This document shows, in pieces, positions 16,110 to 25,341 of a stretch of DNA of 56,572 bases; the first letter of the stretch is position 1; each line of letters opens with the position of its first letter. The stretch lies in contig JAJYIM010000007.1 in NCBI GenBank assembly GCA_021790115.1, forward strand, positions 1 to 56,572, read 5' to 3'. The stretch is from Actinomycetes bacterium (GTDB lineage: Bacteria; Actinomycetota; Thermoleophilia; BMS3ABIN01). Under the pieces are notes generated by a model that was given only the letters and a program-made list of their open reading frames with translations, ran no database searches and was not told the origin of the DNA. Both the position numbers and the translations under genes were made by a program.

Positions 16110-16355
16110 TCACCCGGAGATTCCCTTGTTTGCCAGCAGCCTGCTGACCGTCCCTGTCGGCTGCGCCCCCTTCGCCAGCCAGTCACGGACCTTGGCTTCA
16201 TCAATCTCGATTAGAGAAGGCTCCTCCTGGGGGCCATAGCGTCCAATGCTCTCGATCACCTTTCCGTCCCGCGGGGAGCGGGAATCGGCAACCACAATCC
16301 GGTAAATTGGCTTTTTCTTGCGCCCAACCCGGCTCAACCTTATCTTTACCGCCAC
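16110..16355 (-). CDS. rpsP: 30S ribosomal protein S16
   Basis: An 81-residue S16, needed for 30S assembly. It contains [20 protein letters not shown], then [18 protein letters not shown], which are diagnostic. The start is GTG at 16355 behind a near-perfect ribosome site (AAGGAGGTGA). It follows ffh by 68 bp, in a gap that contains one of the short-period repeats. Confidence 0.97.
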   Translation of the reverse strand: MAVKIRLSRVGRKKKPIYRIVVADSRSPRDGKVIESIGRYGPQEEPSLIEIDEAKVRDWLAKGAQPTGTVSRLLANKGISG

Positions 16356-16397
16356 TAAATCACCTCCTTAAACACTTCCGCGTTCTCAATTACATTT

Positions 16398-16425
16398 TTG
16401 AACTTGGAACTTTGAACTTGAAACT
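16398..16425. repeat. Short-period intergenic repeat (GAACTT type)
   Basis: TTGAACTTGGAACTTTGAAC followed by TTGAAACT: three or four degenerate copies of a 6-8-nt GAACTT/GAAACT unit in the ffh-rpsP gap. It belongs to the same style of repeat seen at many other intergenic sites in the window. Confidence 0.5.
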
Positions 16426-17755
16426 ACAAGCCTTTCAGCAACTCCGGCGGCAGGCCTTTTATTTTCTTGCCGCCGGCAAGCTGTTTCATCAGTTTTTGCA
16501 TCTGTTTGAACCTGTTTAAAAGCTGGTTGACCGCATGCGTGTCAGAGCCGCTCCCCAGGGCTATTCTTCTGCGGCGGCTGCCGTTAATGATATCAGGGTG
16601 GCGCCTTTCTTCGGCAGTCATGGAGCAGATGATTGCCTCTACCCGGTCCAGCTCCCTCTCGTCGATTTGCGCCTGTTTCAGTTGCTTGGGAATCCCGGGA
16701 ATCATTGAAAGCATGCCTGCCAGCGGGCCCATTTTGCGCATGCTTTGCATTTGGTCCAAAAAATCATCAAAAGTAAACTGCGCCTTGCGCAGTTTTTCCT
16801 CCATCTCCAGCGCTTTCTTTCCAGAGATGGTTTCCTGAGCCCGCTCAATCAGAGTAAGCACGTCGCCCATTCCCAGGATGCGGCTGGCCATCCGGTCTGG
16901 ATGAAAGAAATCAAAATCTTTAATTTTCTCGCCGGTGGAAGCGAATTTGATTGGTTTGCCGGTGACTGCTTTTACTGACAGGGCGGCGCCGCCGCGGGCG
17001 TCCCCGTCCAGTTTTGTGAGGACAACGCCATCGAAATTTACCCGCTGCTGGAACTGTTCTGCGACGTTGACCGCATCTTGGCCCGTCATCGCATCCAGGA
17101 CCAGCAAAATGTTATGAGGCTTAACCTGTCCGCGAATCTGTGCCAGCTCCTGCATGAGCTCTTCATCGATATGCAGGCGCCCGGCGGTATCAATAATAGC
17201 AACATCCCGGCCGGCTGCCTGAGCGTCGGCAACTCCACTTTTGGCAATTTCAACGGCGTCCTTGTTGTTCTCGATGGCGAACACGGGTACTTTCACCTGT
17301 TGGCCCAGAACCTGTAGTTGGCGGATTGCGGCGGGACGGTAGATGTCGGCGGCAATCAGCTCCGGCTGCTTGCCCTGCTGCGCCAGTTGGCGCGCCAGCT
17401 TGGCGCAGGCGGTCGTTTTTCCCGATCCCTGCAGGCCGACCATCAATACAACCGTTGGCGGCCGCGAAGAAAATGTCAGCTTGGTGGAAGACGAGCCCAT
17501 TAACTTTACCAGCTCGTCGTGAACTATCTTCACCACCTGCTGGCCCGGGGTTAAGCTCTCCATAACCTCTTCCCCGAGAGCGCGCTGCTTGACTGCGGCT
17601 ACGAATTGCTTGACGACCCGGAAATTAACATCGGCCTCCAGCAGGGCCAGGCGGATTTCACGCATGGCCTTGGCGACATCTTCATCGCTCAACCGGCCTT
17701 GACCCTTGAGGCCGCCGAGCACATCCTGTAATTTATCTGACAAAGTATCAAACAT
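16424..17755 (-). CDS. ffh: Signal recognition particle protein Ffh (SRP54)
   Basis: A 443-residue SRP GTPase that binds signal sequences of nascent membrane proteins together with 4.5S RNA. It has an N domain, a G domain with GLQGSGKTTACAKLA and DTAGRLHIDEELM, the TKLDGDARGGAALS motif, and a Met-rich M domain (LDQMQSMRKMGPLAGMLSMI, about 335-355). The tail KIKGLPPELLKGL is slightly shorter than in many species. It is the first gene of ffh-rpsP-khpA-trmD. Just upstream is a hairpin (GGGCCTG...CAGGCCC, 17774-17793), then AAGG before the ATG. Confidence 0.97.
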   Translation of the reverse strand: MFDTLSDKLQDVLGGLKGQGRLSDEDVAKAMREIRLALLEADVNFRVVKQFVAAVKQRALGEEVMESLTPGQQVVKIVHDELVKLMGSSSTKLTFSSRPPTVVLMVGLQGSGKTTACAKLARQLAQQGKQPELIAADIYRPAAIRQLQVLGQQVKVPVFAIENNKDAVEIAKSGVADAQAAGRDVAIIDTAGRLHIDEELMQELAQIRGQVKPHNILLVLDAMTGQDAVNVAEQFQQRVNFDGVVLTKLDGDARGGAALSVKAVTGKPIKFASTGEKIKDFDFFHPDRMASRILGMGDVLTLIERAQETISGKKALEMEEKLRKAQFTFDDFLDQMQSMRKMGPLAGMLSMIPGIPKQLKQAQIDERELDRVEAIICSMTAEERRHPDIINGSRRRRIALGSGSDTHAVNQLLNRFKQMQKLMKQLAGGKKIKGLPPELLKGL

Positions 17756-18200
17756 GATTTAACCTTGGCCAAGGGCCTGCCACAACAGGCCCATCGGCGC
17801 GCCAGCCCCGCTAGGAATACCTTGGTGAACAGGCCCTGCAGGAGGGGTCGCCCTGAATTGGGAAAGGGGTGCGGTTTTTGACAGGTTTGGCCGGCAGGGC
17901 CGCGGCAGATGCCGTCGGCACTGAATCAAGGAAAAACAACCAAAAGGAAAAACCTCCGCCGCCATTCGACTTTCCGCCTTGCGCGCTATCTGTTTCCGCT
18001 GCCTCAACCAGGCCCTGGCAGGTTCCTTACTGCTGCCCAGCGCCTAAAAAACCATGCAGCCACCGCTGCATGGCAATGATTAATATTAGAAATTACAATT
18101 GCAACTGTCAAGGCGCGCAACACAGAACGCCTGCATAATTCAGCAAGTGATGTTGCTCAAACAAGAGCGCCGCCGGCAACGGAAGCTTGAAAAACGAAGC
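17756..18200. other. 445-bp gap between ftsY and ffh
   Basis: It holds the ftsY terminator (18046-18073) and a hairpin near 17774-17793 in the ffh leader. No ylxM gene, which sits here in Firmicutes, is present. I looked for a 4.5S RNA by its GGAAGCAGC loop and for RNase P RNA by GAGGAAAGTC and found neither. Open frames in the gap lack ribosome sites and recognisable content. Confidence 0.5.
18046..18073 (-). terminator. Intrinsic terminator after ftsY
   Basis: On the minus strand CCATGCAG (18066-18073) pairs with CTGCATGG (18052-18059) around a 6-nt loop, followed by TTTTTTA. It ends the plsX-acpP-rnc-smc-ftsY transcript about 130 bp after the ftsY stop codon. Confidence 0.8.
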
Positions 18201-19193
18201 TTATGCTTCCACCAAAGCTTCAGCAAAGCCGGCTGGATCGAAAGGCCGGAGGTCTTCCATTTGTTCCCCTACTCCCAACAGCTTGATGGGCAGGCCCAGT
18301 TCATGGGAGATGGCGACGGCAATGCCGCCCTTGGCCGTGCCGTCAAGCTTGGTCAGCACTATGCCGGAGACATCCACCGCCTCGCCAAAGAGGCGCGCCT
18401 GCGTTAAGCCGTTCTGGCCTGTTGTCGCGTCAACAGTAAGCAGAGTTTCATGCGGCGCACCCGGAATCTGCTTGGCAATCACGCGGTGAATTTTTTTTAA
18501 CTCCTCCATCAGCGGCACCTGGGTATGCAACCGCCCAGCGGTGTCGGCAATGACTACATCGCCGCCGCGGGAGCGGGCTGCTGCAATAGCATCAAAAACA
18601 ACAGCGCCGGGGTCGCTGCCATGCTCTTGCCTGATGACAGGGCAATCGGTGCGCTTGCCCCATTCAACCAGCTGATCGATGGCTGCGGCCCGAAAAGTGT
18701 CCGCAGCCGCCAGCAGCACGCTCTTGCCCTCACGTTTTAAGTGGAAGGCAATTTTGCCAATGGTGGTTGTCTTGCCGGTGCCGTTGACGCCAACTACCAT
18801 GATCACCGATGGTTGATGAGAAACGTCTATTTGATAATCACCAGCGGCAAACATGCCAACAAGGGATTGTTGCAAGAAAGCATAAAACTGATCCTTGTCC
18901 CTGATCTTGCCCTGGTTGGCTGCCTGCTCCATCTGCTCGACAACGGCAACCGTGCTGGCGACGCCGCAGTCGGCATATATGAGCGTCTCCTCAAGCTGTT
19001 CCCAGACCTCTGCATCCAGCTTGTCAAACATGATCGCCGACAATTGCTGCCCCATGGCCTGGCGGCTCTTGGCAAGGCCTTTCCGCAGGCGTTTTAACCA
19101 GCCGCTCTTCTTATCCAAAGCCTCTGGCGCCACTGCCGGTTCGGGCGCTGCGTCCCCAAGGCCCTTAAAAACTTCATGCCAGGATTTAGTCAT
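18201..19193 (-). CDS. ftsY: Signal recognition particle receptor FtsY
   Basis: The membrane-associated SRP receptor GTPase (330 residues). The G domain has GVNGTGKTTTIGKIA, DTAGRLHTQVPLMEELKKI, TKLDGTAKGGIA and the closing LPIKLLGVGEQMEDLRPFD. The N domain is preceded by only about 30 residues, so the acidic A domain found in E. coli is absent; membrane contact would use the N-terminal helix (KKSGWLKRLRKGLAKS). It follows smc with an 88-bp gap containing degenerate repeats, in the order rnc-smc-ftsY common to Gram-positive bacteria. Confidence 0.97.
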   Translation of the reverse strand: MTKSWHEVFKGLGDAAPEPAVAPEALDKKSGWLKRLRKGLAKSRQAMGQQLSAIMFDKLDAEVWEQLEETLIYADCGVASTVAVVEQMEQAANQGKIRDKDQFYAFLQQSLVGMFAAGDYQIDVSHQPSVIMVVGVNGTGKTTTIGKIAFHLKREGKSVLLAAADTFRAAAIDQLVEWGKRTDCPVIRQEHGSDPGAVVFDAIAAARSRGGDVVIADTAGRLHTQVPLMEELKKIHRVIAKQIPGAPHETLLTVDATTGQNGLTQARLFGEAVDVSGIVLTKLDGTAKGGIAVAISHELGLPIKLLGVGEQMEDLRPFDPAGFAEALVEA

Positions 19194-19200
19194 AAGATTT

Positions 19201-19269
19201 CAAGTTGCAGTTGCTAGTTGCCGGTTAAACCATCTTTCTGGTCAACCCGGAACCCGGAAGTCGGAACTA
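19201..19269. repeat. Short-period intergenic repeat (GTTGC / CCCGGAA types)
   Basis: The smc-ftsY gap contains CAAGTTGCAGTTGCTAGTTG and, after a short spacer, CCCGGAACCCGGAAGTCGG. Both are runs of a degenerate 6-8-nt unit. GGTTAAACC lies between them, as in the rplU leader repeat at 31488. Confidence 0.5.
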
Positions 19270-19281
19270 TCTTGATAGGGG

Positions 19282-22200
19282 TTATCCCGCCAGCGCCGGC
19301 TCGGCCTCTTCCTGAATGTTATTATCTTTGCCGCTGCCGGCGATGTTGTCCATTCTACGCGAGAGGATCTTGGAAGTCCCATCAGTCCCCATGCTGACGC
19401 CGTAAAGGACATCAGCGCATTCCATCGTGCGCTTCTGGTGAGTGATGACGATAAACTGGGTTTTGTGCTGGTAACGCCTGATCATGTTGAGCAGCCGCGT
19501 AATATTGACATCGTCGAGCGCCGCCTCAATTTCATCCAGAATATAGAAGGGCGCCGGCCGCGCCAGAAAAATGGCGAACAAAAATGCAACCGCAACCAGC
19601 GAGCGCTCGCCTCCCGAAAGCAGCGACAGGCTGCGGGCCGCCTTGCGCGCCGGCTTAACCAATATCTCGATTCCGCGCCGGTCTGCCCCCCGGAAGAAAT
19701 CCTCATCTTCATCGCCCGCTTCCGCCCGAAAAGAACCCTCTTCCCCGGCCACCTCCACTTCTTCCCCGACCGTGGCCGCCTTCTCCGGCTCAGTCAATGC
19801 CAGCCGTCCCTGACCACCGGGGAAAAGCGTTGACACCACGTCAGCAAAATGGTCACGGACGGCAGCAAAAGTGTCATTGAAGCTGGTTTCGATCCGGCTG
19901 GTTAGCTCTCCGATAAGGCCGGAAAGCTCTTTGAGGCTGGCCTCCAGGTCGGCCCGCTGCTGCGCCAGGAATTGCTGCCTCTGCAATAACTCTTCGTACT
20001 CCTGCCCGGCCAATGGATTAACCGGTCCAATCAACTCATGGCGGCGGACCAAGCGCTCCAGCTGAGCCTCCATTTCTTCCAGGCCGCTTTCCGCCACCGC
20101 CTCAGTTCCCTCGAGGCCAGCCTCCGGGAAACGCTCGTACAGGCTTTCCAGTCTTGACGACAACTCCGCCGCCTGCTCGCGCAGCCTGGCGGCCTTAACT
20201 TCGCATTCCGTGCCCCGTTTGCCTGCCTCGGCAAGCTTTTGCTGCAGCCCGGCTTCAACAGTGGAAAGCTCCCCAAGGGAAACCGAATGGCGTTCAGCCA
20301 GTTCTTCTCCCTGAGCCAACTTTGCCTCAAGCCCACCGGCAATACCGTTGAATAAATCGGCGAGGCGCCCCATTTTTTCCAGCAACAAAAAGCAAGCGGG
20401 CTTCAGGCGCGCGTAAGCATCCATTTGAAACAGGCTGGCGTCAAGTTCGCCCTTAATCCCGGTAAGCGCCGCTTCCAAGCGCCCGGCTGCCTGAGTAGCG
20501 GCTTGCTTGCGTTCGCGCATGCGGGCGGCAGCAATTTTGAGCTCCGTAGTCTTTTGTGACAGACGCAGGCGGGCAGCAGCCAGGGCATCATCGCCGGCTG
20601 ACCGGTCATCGCTGGAGAGGGTGGAGATCTCGCGCAGGGAAGACTCGGTTTCACCGAGGCGCGCAGCCGCCGCGTCCATCTCCTCCTCAAGCGCTTTTTG
20701 CTCGGTTAAAAGGTGCCGGCGGGCAACATCTTTTAACTCGGCTTCCTGCTCCAGAACTTCTTTCTGGCGCTGGGCGGCAGCGGCTGCTGCTTCGGCATCG
20801 TCCCGCTTAAGCAGCACCCGGCGCAGATCGTTTTCCGCCTCTGACTTTTCTTCTTCGAGCCGGCCGCGCTCGCGGTCCATTGCGGCCAGCCTGGCCTCCA
20901 GGTCTTTGCAAAGCCGATCCGCCTGGTCGCGCTCCTGCTCCAGCAGGCGCTGTTCTTTGCGGTGCTTCATCACCAGCGAAGCAGGCAGCTGTGACCGGAA
21001 GCTAAAAAACCGGCGGCCGGGCCGGTAAATGACTCCTTCCCTGGTCACCCAGGTTGAGGCTTCATCTTGATCTTTTTCTTTTTCAGCCTCGGCGGCGCGC
21101 TCCGCAATTTCCTGCATGCTCCCGGCAATTCGCACGCCCGCCAAGGCCGGCTCCAGATAAGGAAGCCACCGGGCGGGAACGGCAATATGATCAATCAAAT
21201 AGTCACCGGTGTCGTCCCGGCCCGCGGCAGGACGCCCGTTCGGAGTGATGAGGTCAAGACCTCCCAGCTTGGCCATCATCGCCTCCTCCAGAATTTCCTT
21301 TGCCTGATTTAAATCCGGAACAGCCAGCGCAAAAAGCACATCGCTTAAAACAGCTGCGGCAGCCTGCTCGTAGCCGGGTTCCACCTCGATCAGATCCATG
21401 ATCGCCGGAAAGCCGCTGTCCTCGGAAATTTTCTTGGCGGCCGGCGACAGGCCGGCGCGATCCCTGTCGTTGCCGGCAATAAATGTCAGCCGCGCCTTGG
21501 CGATCCTTAAGTCCTCATGAACCCGGCGCAGCCTCTTCTCAACCTCGTCCCGGCTGCTGTCGGCCCCGCTGCAGCTGGCGCTAACCTGGCTCAGCCTGGA
21601 TTCAGCTTCAGCGGCGCGTCGGCTCCGCTCAGCCATCTGCGCCTGCCGCGCGCCGGCCTGATCCTTAAGCACCTCCAGTTGGCGGCGGCAATCCTGGCAG
21701 TCCAGGCTGGCGCGTTCGGCCAATGCAGCTAATTTTTGCCGGCGCTGCGATAGATATTCAAACTGAAGATTATACTTGTCCTTGAGGACACCAAGTTCGC
21801 TCTGGCGGCGGTTTTTCTGTTCGCTGGCCTGCCGGCGGCGACCAATTTCCTCTTCCACCCGCTCCTGCTCGGCCAGCATGCCAGCCAGCTCGGTTTCAAT
21901 ATTCTCGATGTTGACCATGCTGCTTTCACGCTCAGCCTGGGCCTCTGCCAGCTCCGTCCGGATGCGTGATACCTGGCCCAGCAAGCTGGCTTTTCTCGCC
22001 CCTGCCCTCTGGCTTGCCTCTTTTAAAACGGTTAGGCGCTGGCGTAGTTCATTGCGCCTGCCGGATAAATTTTCCTGGCGCGATTTAAGCTGGTAAAAGC
22101 TGGCAGCCAGCTGCTTGTGCTCTTTCAGTGAAGCCGAAAGCAACTCTTCGGTGCGGCGGCGCTCCGAGGATGTGCCGGCTATTTGTTTTTCCAGATTCTC

Positions 22201-22962
22201 TCGCTCGGCGCTGACCTCAGCAATCGCGGCATCAGCCCTGTCCAACTGCCTGGAAAGCAACTCAAGCTTGCCCTTCAGCAGGCGCGTTTCCGCTTCAGCC
22301 ACCTGCCGCCTCAGCCTGGCGGAGCGCTCTGCAGCTGTCGCCTGCCGCTTTAACGGCCTTGCTTTTGACCTCAATTCTTCTTCAACGTCTGAGAGACGCT
22401 CAAGGTTGCGGCCAACAGCCGCCAGTTTGAGGCCGGCGCGATGGCGCCGCTTCTTGAATTTTCCCAAGCCGGCGGCCTCTTCGATGAAGCCGCGCCTTTC
22501 CTCGGGCTTGCTTTCCAGGATGGCTTCCACCCGGCCCTGGCTGATGATGTGGGCTCCTTTCCCCAGACCGGCATCAGAAAGCAGCTCCACAACATCAATA
22601 AGGCGGCACGGCGACTTGTTGATATAATAAGCCCCCTCGCCATCACGGTAGAGCCGCCGTGACACAGCGACTTCTGAAAACTCTATCGGCAGGATGCCTT
22701 TGCTGTTGTCTAAAACCAGCTCCACCTCCGCCATGCCGGCAGGAGGCAGCTTGTCGCTCCCGGAAAAGATCACGTCCTGCATGCTGGCGCCCCGGACTGC
22801 CGAGGGACTCTGCTCACCCATGGCCCACATGACAGAGTCGGCAATATTGCTCTTGCCGCTGCCGTTGGGACCGACAACCACCGTAACGCCGGGCTCGAAC
22901 CCAAATTCAACTGGCCTGGCAAACGATTTAAAACCCCGGGCCTTCACTGATTTTAAAAACAT
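19282..22962 (-). CDS. smc: Chromosome segregation ATPase SMC
   Basis: A 1226-residue condensin subunit that extrudes and organises DNA loops. Walker A GPNGSGKSNIADSVMWAMGE is near residue 34; long coiled coils flank a hinge at about 500-660; the signature LSLLSGGERSLVAVAFLFAI and Walker B FYILDEIEAALDD are near the C-terminus. I use the ATG at 22962, preceded by GAGAGGAGG, not a longer in-frame start that would overlap rnc. No scpA/scpB genes are in the window. The head has an acidic insert (GDEDEDFFRGADRRG) just before the ABC signature. Confidence 0.97.
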   Translation of the reverse strand: MFLKSVKARGFKSFARPVEFGFEPGVTVVVGPNGSGKSNIADSVMWAMGEQSPSAVRGASMQDVIFSGSDKLPPAGMAEVELVLDNSKGILPIEFSEVAVSRRLYRDGEGAYYINKSPCRLIDVVELLSDAGLGKGAHIISQGRVEAILESKPEERRGFIEEAAGLGKFKKRRHRAGLKLAAVGRNLERLSDVEEELRSKARPLKRQATAAERSARLRRQVAEAETRLLKGKLELLSRQLDRADAAIAEVSAERENLEKQIAGTSSERRRTEELLSASLKEHKQLAASFYQLKSRQENLSGRRNELRQRLTVLKEASQRAGARKASLLGQVSRIRTELAEAQAERESSMVNIENIETELAGMLAEQERVEEEIGRRRQASEQKNRRQSELGVLKDKYNLQFEYLSQRRQKLAALAERASLDCQDCRRQLEVLKDQAGARQAQMAERSRRAAEAESRLSQVSASCSGADSSRDEVEKRLRRVHEDLRIAKARLTFIAGNDRDRAGLSPAAKKISEDSGFPAIMDLIEVEPGYEQAAAAVLSDVLFALAVPDLNQAKEILEEAMMAKLGGLDLITPNGRPAAGRDDTGDYLIDHIAVPARWLPYLEPALAGVRIAGSMQEIAERAAEAEKEKDQDEASTWVTREGVIYRPGRRFFSFRSQLPASLVMKHRKEQRLLEQERDQADRLCKDLEARLAAMDRERGRLEEEKSEAENDLRRVLLKRDDAEAAAAAAQRQKEVLEQEAELKDVARRHLLTEQKALEEEMDAAAARLGETESSLREISTLSSDDRSAGDDALAAARLRLSQKTTELKIAAARMRERKQAATQAAGRLEAALTGIKGELDASLFQMDAYARLKPACFLLLEKMGRLADLFNGIAGGLEAKLAQGEELAERHSVSLGELSTVEAGLQQKLAEAGKRGTECEVKAARLREQAAELSSRLESLYERFPEAGLEGTEAVAESGLEEMEAQLERLVRRHELIGPVNPLAGQEYEELLQRQQFLAQQRADLEASLKELSGLIGELTSRIETSFNDTFAAVRDHFADVVSTLFPGGQGRLALTEPEKAATVGEEVEVAGEEGSFRAEAGDEDEDFFRGADRRGIEILVKPARKAARSLSLLSGGERSLVAVAFLFAIFLARPAPFYILDEIEAALDDVNITRLLNMIRRYQHKTQFIVITHQKRTMECADVLYGVSMGTDGTSKILSRRMDNIAGSGKDNNIQEEAEPALAG

Positions 22963-22981
22963 CAGCCTCCTCTCAGAAAAG

Positions 22982-23662
22982 TCAGTTTGCCGCCTCCTGC
23001 GCCCTGAGCACATTTAGTGCTTCCTTCGCTGCTTCTTGCTGTGAAACCTTTTTTGTCCTGCCAGTCCCCTGGCCCAGCACTTTGCCCGCAAGGCTCACCT
23101 GTGATGTGAAGGTGCGCGCGTGCGGCGGCCCTTCAGCGGCTACTATCTCATAAAAGACTTCCTGGCTTGACTTGGCCACGTATTCCTGGAGAACGGTCTT
23201 GTAATCCTCATGCTCGCTGGCGGCATAGGCAATATGTTCATCAAAGGCAGCGATCACGGCGTCCATGATGCTTTCCAGCCCAAACTGCAGATAGAGCGCC
23301 CCAATAAGCGCCTCCAGCACTGCCGCCAGCACGTTGGCATTGTCAGCTAAAGACGCCAAGCTGGCGACTTCCGCCGCCTCGGCAGACTCGGCCAGCTTCC
23401 GGGCCAGGCCCAGGGAGGCGCCGACTTTGGCACAAGTATACCGGCTGACAACATAAGCGCGCACCTTGGCCAGCTCGCCTTCGTTATAATCAGGATAACG
23501 CCGGTAAATGCCGGTGCTGATGCAAATGCTAAGAACGCTGTCGCCCAGGAATTCCAGGCGTTCATAGGAGAGAGTTCTTGCCGATGCCCATGAGGAGTGG
23601 GTGAAAACTTGCCGGGCAAGCTCCGGCTGCAATTGTTCCGCTAGTTCCGCAAGAGATGACAC
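22982..23662 (-). CDS. rnc: Ribonuclease III
   Basis: A 226-residue double-strand-specific RNase that matures rRNA precursors. The catalytic signature ERLEFLGDSVLSICIS and the second acidic motif ALIGALYLQFGLE are present, followed by a C-terminal dsRNA-binding domain (DYKTVLQEYVAKSSQEVFYE to VSQQEAAKEALNVL). It lies 19 bp upstream of smc and 30 bp after acpP. Hairpins in the 16S leader at 138-178 and 269-304 are possible substrates. Confidence 0.96.
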   Translation of the reverse strand: MSSLAELAEQLQPELARQVFTHSSWASARTLSYERLEFLGDSVLSICISTGIYRRYPDYNEGELAKVRAYVVSRYTCAKVGASLGLARKLAESAEAAEVASLASLADNANVLAAVLEALIGALYLQFGLESIMDAVIAAFDEHIAYAASEHEDYKTVLQEYVAKSSQEVFYEIVAAEGPPHARTFTSQVSLAGKVLGQGTGRTKKVSQQEAAKEALNVLRAQEAAN

Positions 23663-23692
23663 TAAAAAAAGCTTCTCCGTACCAGATACGTA

Positions 23693-23932
23693 TTAAACCC
23701 GCGCTGCGACAAAATCAACTGCTTGTCCCACCGTCCGGATTTTCTCAGCCTCCGCGTCAGAGATCTTGACTGAAAACTTGTCTTCCATTTCCATTATCAT
23801 TTCGACCAAGTCGAGGGAGTCGGCATCTAAATCATCCTGGAAAGAAGCCTCCAGAGTCACATCGGTCTCATCAAGACCAAGCTGGTTCACCAGCATCTCC
23901 CTGATCTGTCCGAAAATCTCCTCTTTCGTCAT
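23693..23932 (-). CDS. acpP: Acyl carrier protein
   Basis: A 79-residue acidic ACP. The phosphopantetheine attachment serine is in DLDADSLDLVEMIM, and the whole sequence keeps the four-helix pattern. It carries growing acyl chains in fatty acid synthesis and feeds PlsX/PlsY. The gene sits between plsX (90 bp upstream) and rnc, the common plsX-acpP-rnc order, but fabD, fabG and fabH, which often lie between them, are missing from this locus. Confidence 0.96.
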   Translation of the reverse strand: MTKEEIFGQIREMLVNQLGLDETDVTLEASFQDDLDADSLDLVEMIMEMEDKFSVKISDAEAEKIRTVGQAVDFVAARV

Positions 23933-24022
23933 TCATGACCTCCGCTTGCTGTCGCTTTGAGCCTGGCGTGACAGGCCCTTGAGATTTCATCCGGGTGAAT
24001 CTAACACGAAAGAAAACAATTT

Positions 24023-25066
24023 TCAAAGCGCAGCGGCTCTCTTTTCCAAATTGCCGACCAGATCCTGCCGCGCCGCCCGGGCGGCATATCCGAGCGCGCT
24101 GGCGATCGCCCGGCGGCCGGAGTTCCCATGACACACGACAACAAGTCCGCGCACTCCCAGCAAGTAGGCGCCACCGATTTCCTTGGCGTCAATGCTTTTT
24201 TTAAGGTTGCCAAGCTTGCGTTTCAGCAGCGCCCCACCGATTTTTGCCGGCAAACTGCCGGTTGCCGCTTTTTTGACTTCTTCTACTATTAATGATGAAG
24301 TGCTCTCCATTAGCTTCAGGCACACATTTCCGGTAAAACCATCTGTTACGACAACGTCAACGACACTTCGGACGATGTCGCGGCCCTCAACATTCCCATA
24401 AAAATTAAGCCGGGGCTGGGCGGCCATCATCCTGTGCGCCTCCAGGACCAGATCATTTCCCTTCCCCGATTCCTCGCCAATTGACACCAGGCCCACGGAA
24501 GGGTTGGTTATCTCCAGGACATCTTCGGCAAAAATGCTCGCCATGTTGGCGAACTCGAGCAGATGTAGCGGCCGCACCACGGCATTGGCACCGACGTCAA
24601 TGAAAACGGTCGGCCTGCCCGGCGTGGGCAGCACTGCGCAAAGCCCCGGGCGCTTCAGGCCCTTGATACGGCCCAGATGCATCAAAGCAGCCGCCAGCAT
24701 AGCGCCGGTATTGCCGGCTGAAACCACTCCGCCGGCGCGTCCTTCGGCAACCATGCGGCAGGCGGCCACCAGCGACGAGTTGCCCTTGGAGCGCACCGCC
24801 CGCGCGGGTTCTTCATCAAAGCCGATTATTTCCGGCGCCTCGATAACCTCAATGAAATCGCGTCCGCTGTTTTTCGCCCCCGCCAACGCCTTTTCAATCT
24901 CGCCCTGCCTTCCCGTAAGCAGAATTTTTAACGACGGTCCGGCGGCAGCAGCAGCGCCCAGAACTACCTCGGCGGGAGCAAAATCACCGCCCATGGCGTC
25001 CAAAGCCAGAACAACCGGTTTGCCCGCGTCCGCCTGCTTGCTACTGATATCAGCGTTTTGTTTCAC
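24023..25066 (-). CDS. plsX: Phosphate acyltransferase PlsX
   Basis: Converts acyl-ACP and phosphate into acyl phosphate, the first step of the PlsX/PlsY/PlsC phospholipid route. A 347-residue soluble enzyme with VVLALDAMGGDFAPAEVV near the N-terminus and conserved VSAGNTGAMLAAALM, FIDVGANAVVRPLHLLEFA and VVTDGFTGNVCLKL. It heads the plsX-acpP-rnc-smc-ftsY unit. The usual upstream rpmF (L32) gene is absent here. The promoter region overlaps that of a small plus-strand gene. Confidence 0.96.
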   Translation of the reverse strand: MKQNADISSKQADAGKPVVLALDAMGGDFAPAEVVLGAAAAAGPSLKILLTGRQGEIEKALAGAKNSGRDFIEVIEAPEIIGFDEEPARAVRSKGNSSLVAACRMVAEGRAGGVVSAGNTGAMLAAALMHLGRIKGLKRPGLCAVLPTPGRPTVFIDVGANAVVRPLHLLEFANMASIFAEDVLEITNPSVGLVSIGEESGKGNDLVLEAHRMMAAQPRLNFYGNVEGRDIVRSVVDVVVTDGFTGNVCLKLMESTSSLIVEEVKKAATGSLPAKIGGALLKRKLGNLKKSIDAKEIGGAYLLGVRGLVVVCHGNSGRRAIASALGYAARAARQDLVGNLEKRAAAL

Positions 25067-25150
25067 ACGGTCCCCAACTTCACACCTTATGTTTTTCCGT
25101 CCCGGCAGCGCAGCATGCCAACTTCGTTTCTACCGCAAGAATAATCATCG

Positions 25151-25158
25151 AGTATAAT
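25151..25158. promoter_or_regulatory. Overlapping divergent -10 elements (plsX and the small gene at 25201)
   Basis: The plus strand has TATAAT at 25153-25158 and the minus strand TATACT at 25151-25156. They face a small membrane-protein gene and plsX respectively. Neither has a strong -35 at 17 bp. Overlap implies mutually exclusive use. Confidence 0.4.
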
Positions 25159-25200
25159 ATGAAGTGACCGCTTTGGAAGATGACACCCGGCAAAGGAGTC

Positions 25201-25341
25201 ATGCAAGTGCCACGCCCAGTTTACCTCATTATAACCCTCGGTTGTTTCATCACAGCCATTTCTCTCTGGTTTTCAGGCTACCATGGCTACAGCGGCCTGA
25301 TGGTAGCCATCGGCGTCGCCGCGGCAATTAACCTTAAATGA
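25201..25341 (+). CDS. Small two-helix membrane protein, 46 residues, unknown function
   Basis: An unrecognised short frame preceded by AAAGGAG. ATG at 25201 is only 2 nt from that site, so the in-frame GTG at 25207 (8-nt spacing) may be the real start. The product has two hydrophobic segments (about 7-22 and 31-44, YLIITLGCFITAISLWF and GLMVAIGVAAAINL) joined by SGYHGYSG, a small hairpin membrane protein. A TATAAT element lies 42 bp upstream. Its stop overlaps the next frame's ATG in ATGA. Confidence 0.5.
   Translation: MQVPRPVYLIITLGCFITAISLWFSGYHGYSGLMVAIGVAAAINLK

Noticed and set aside
17759-18007. An 82-codon frame before ffh
   Set aside because: Weak start, Pro/Arg-rich nonsense-like composition and overlap with a hairpin in the ffh leader.
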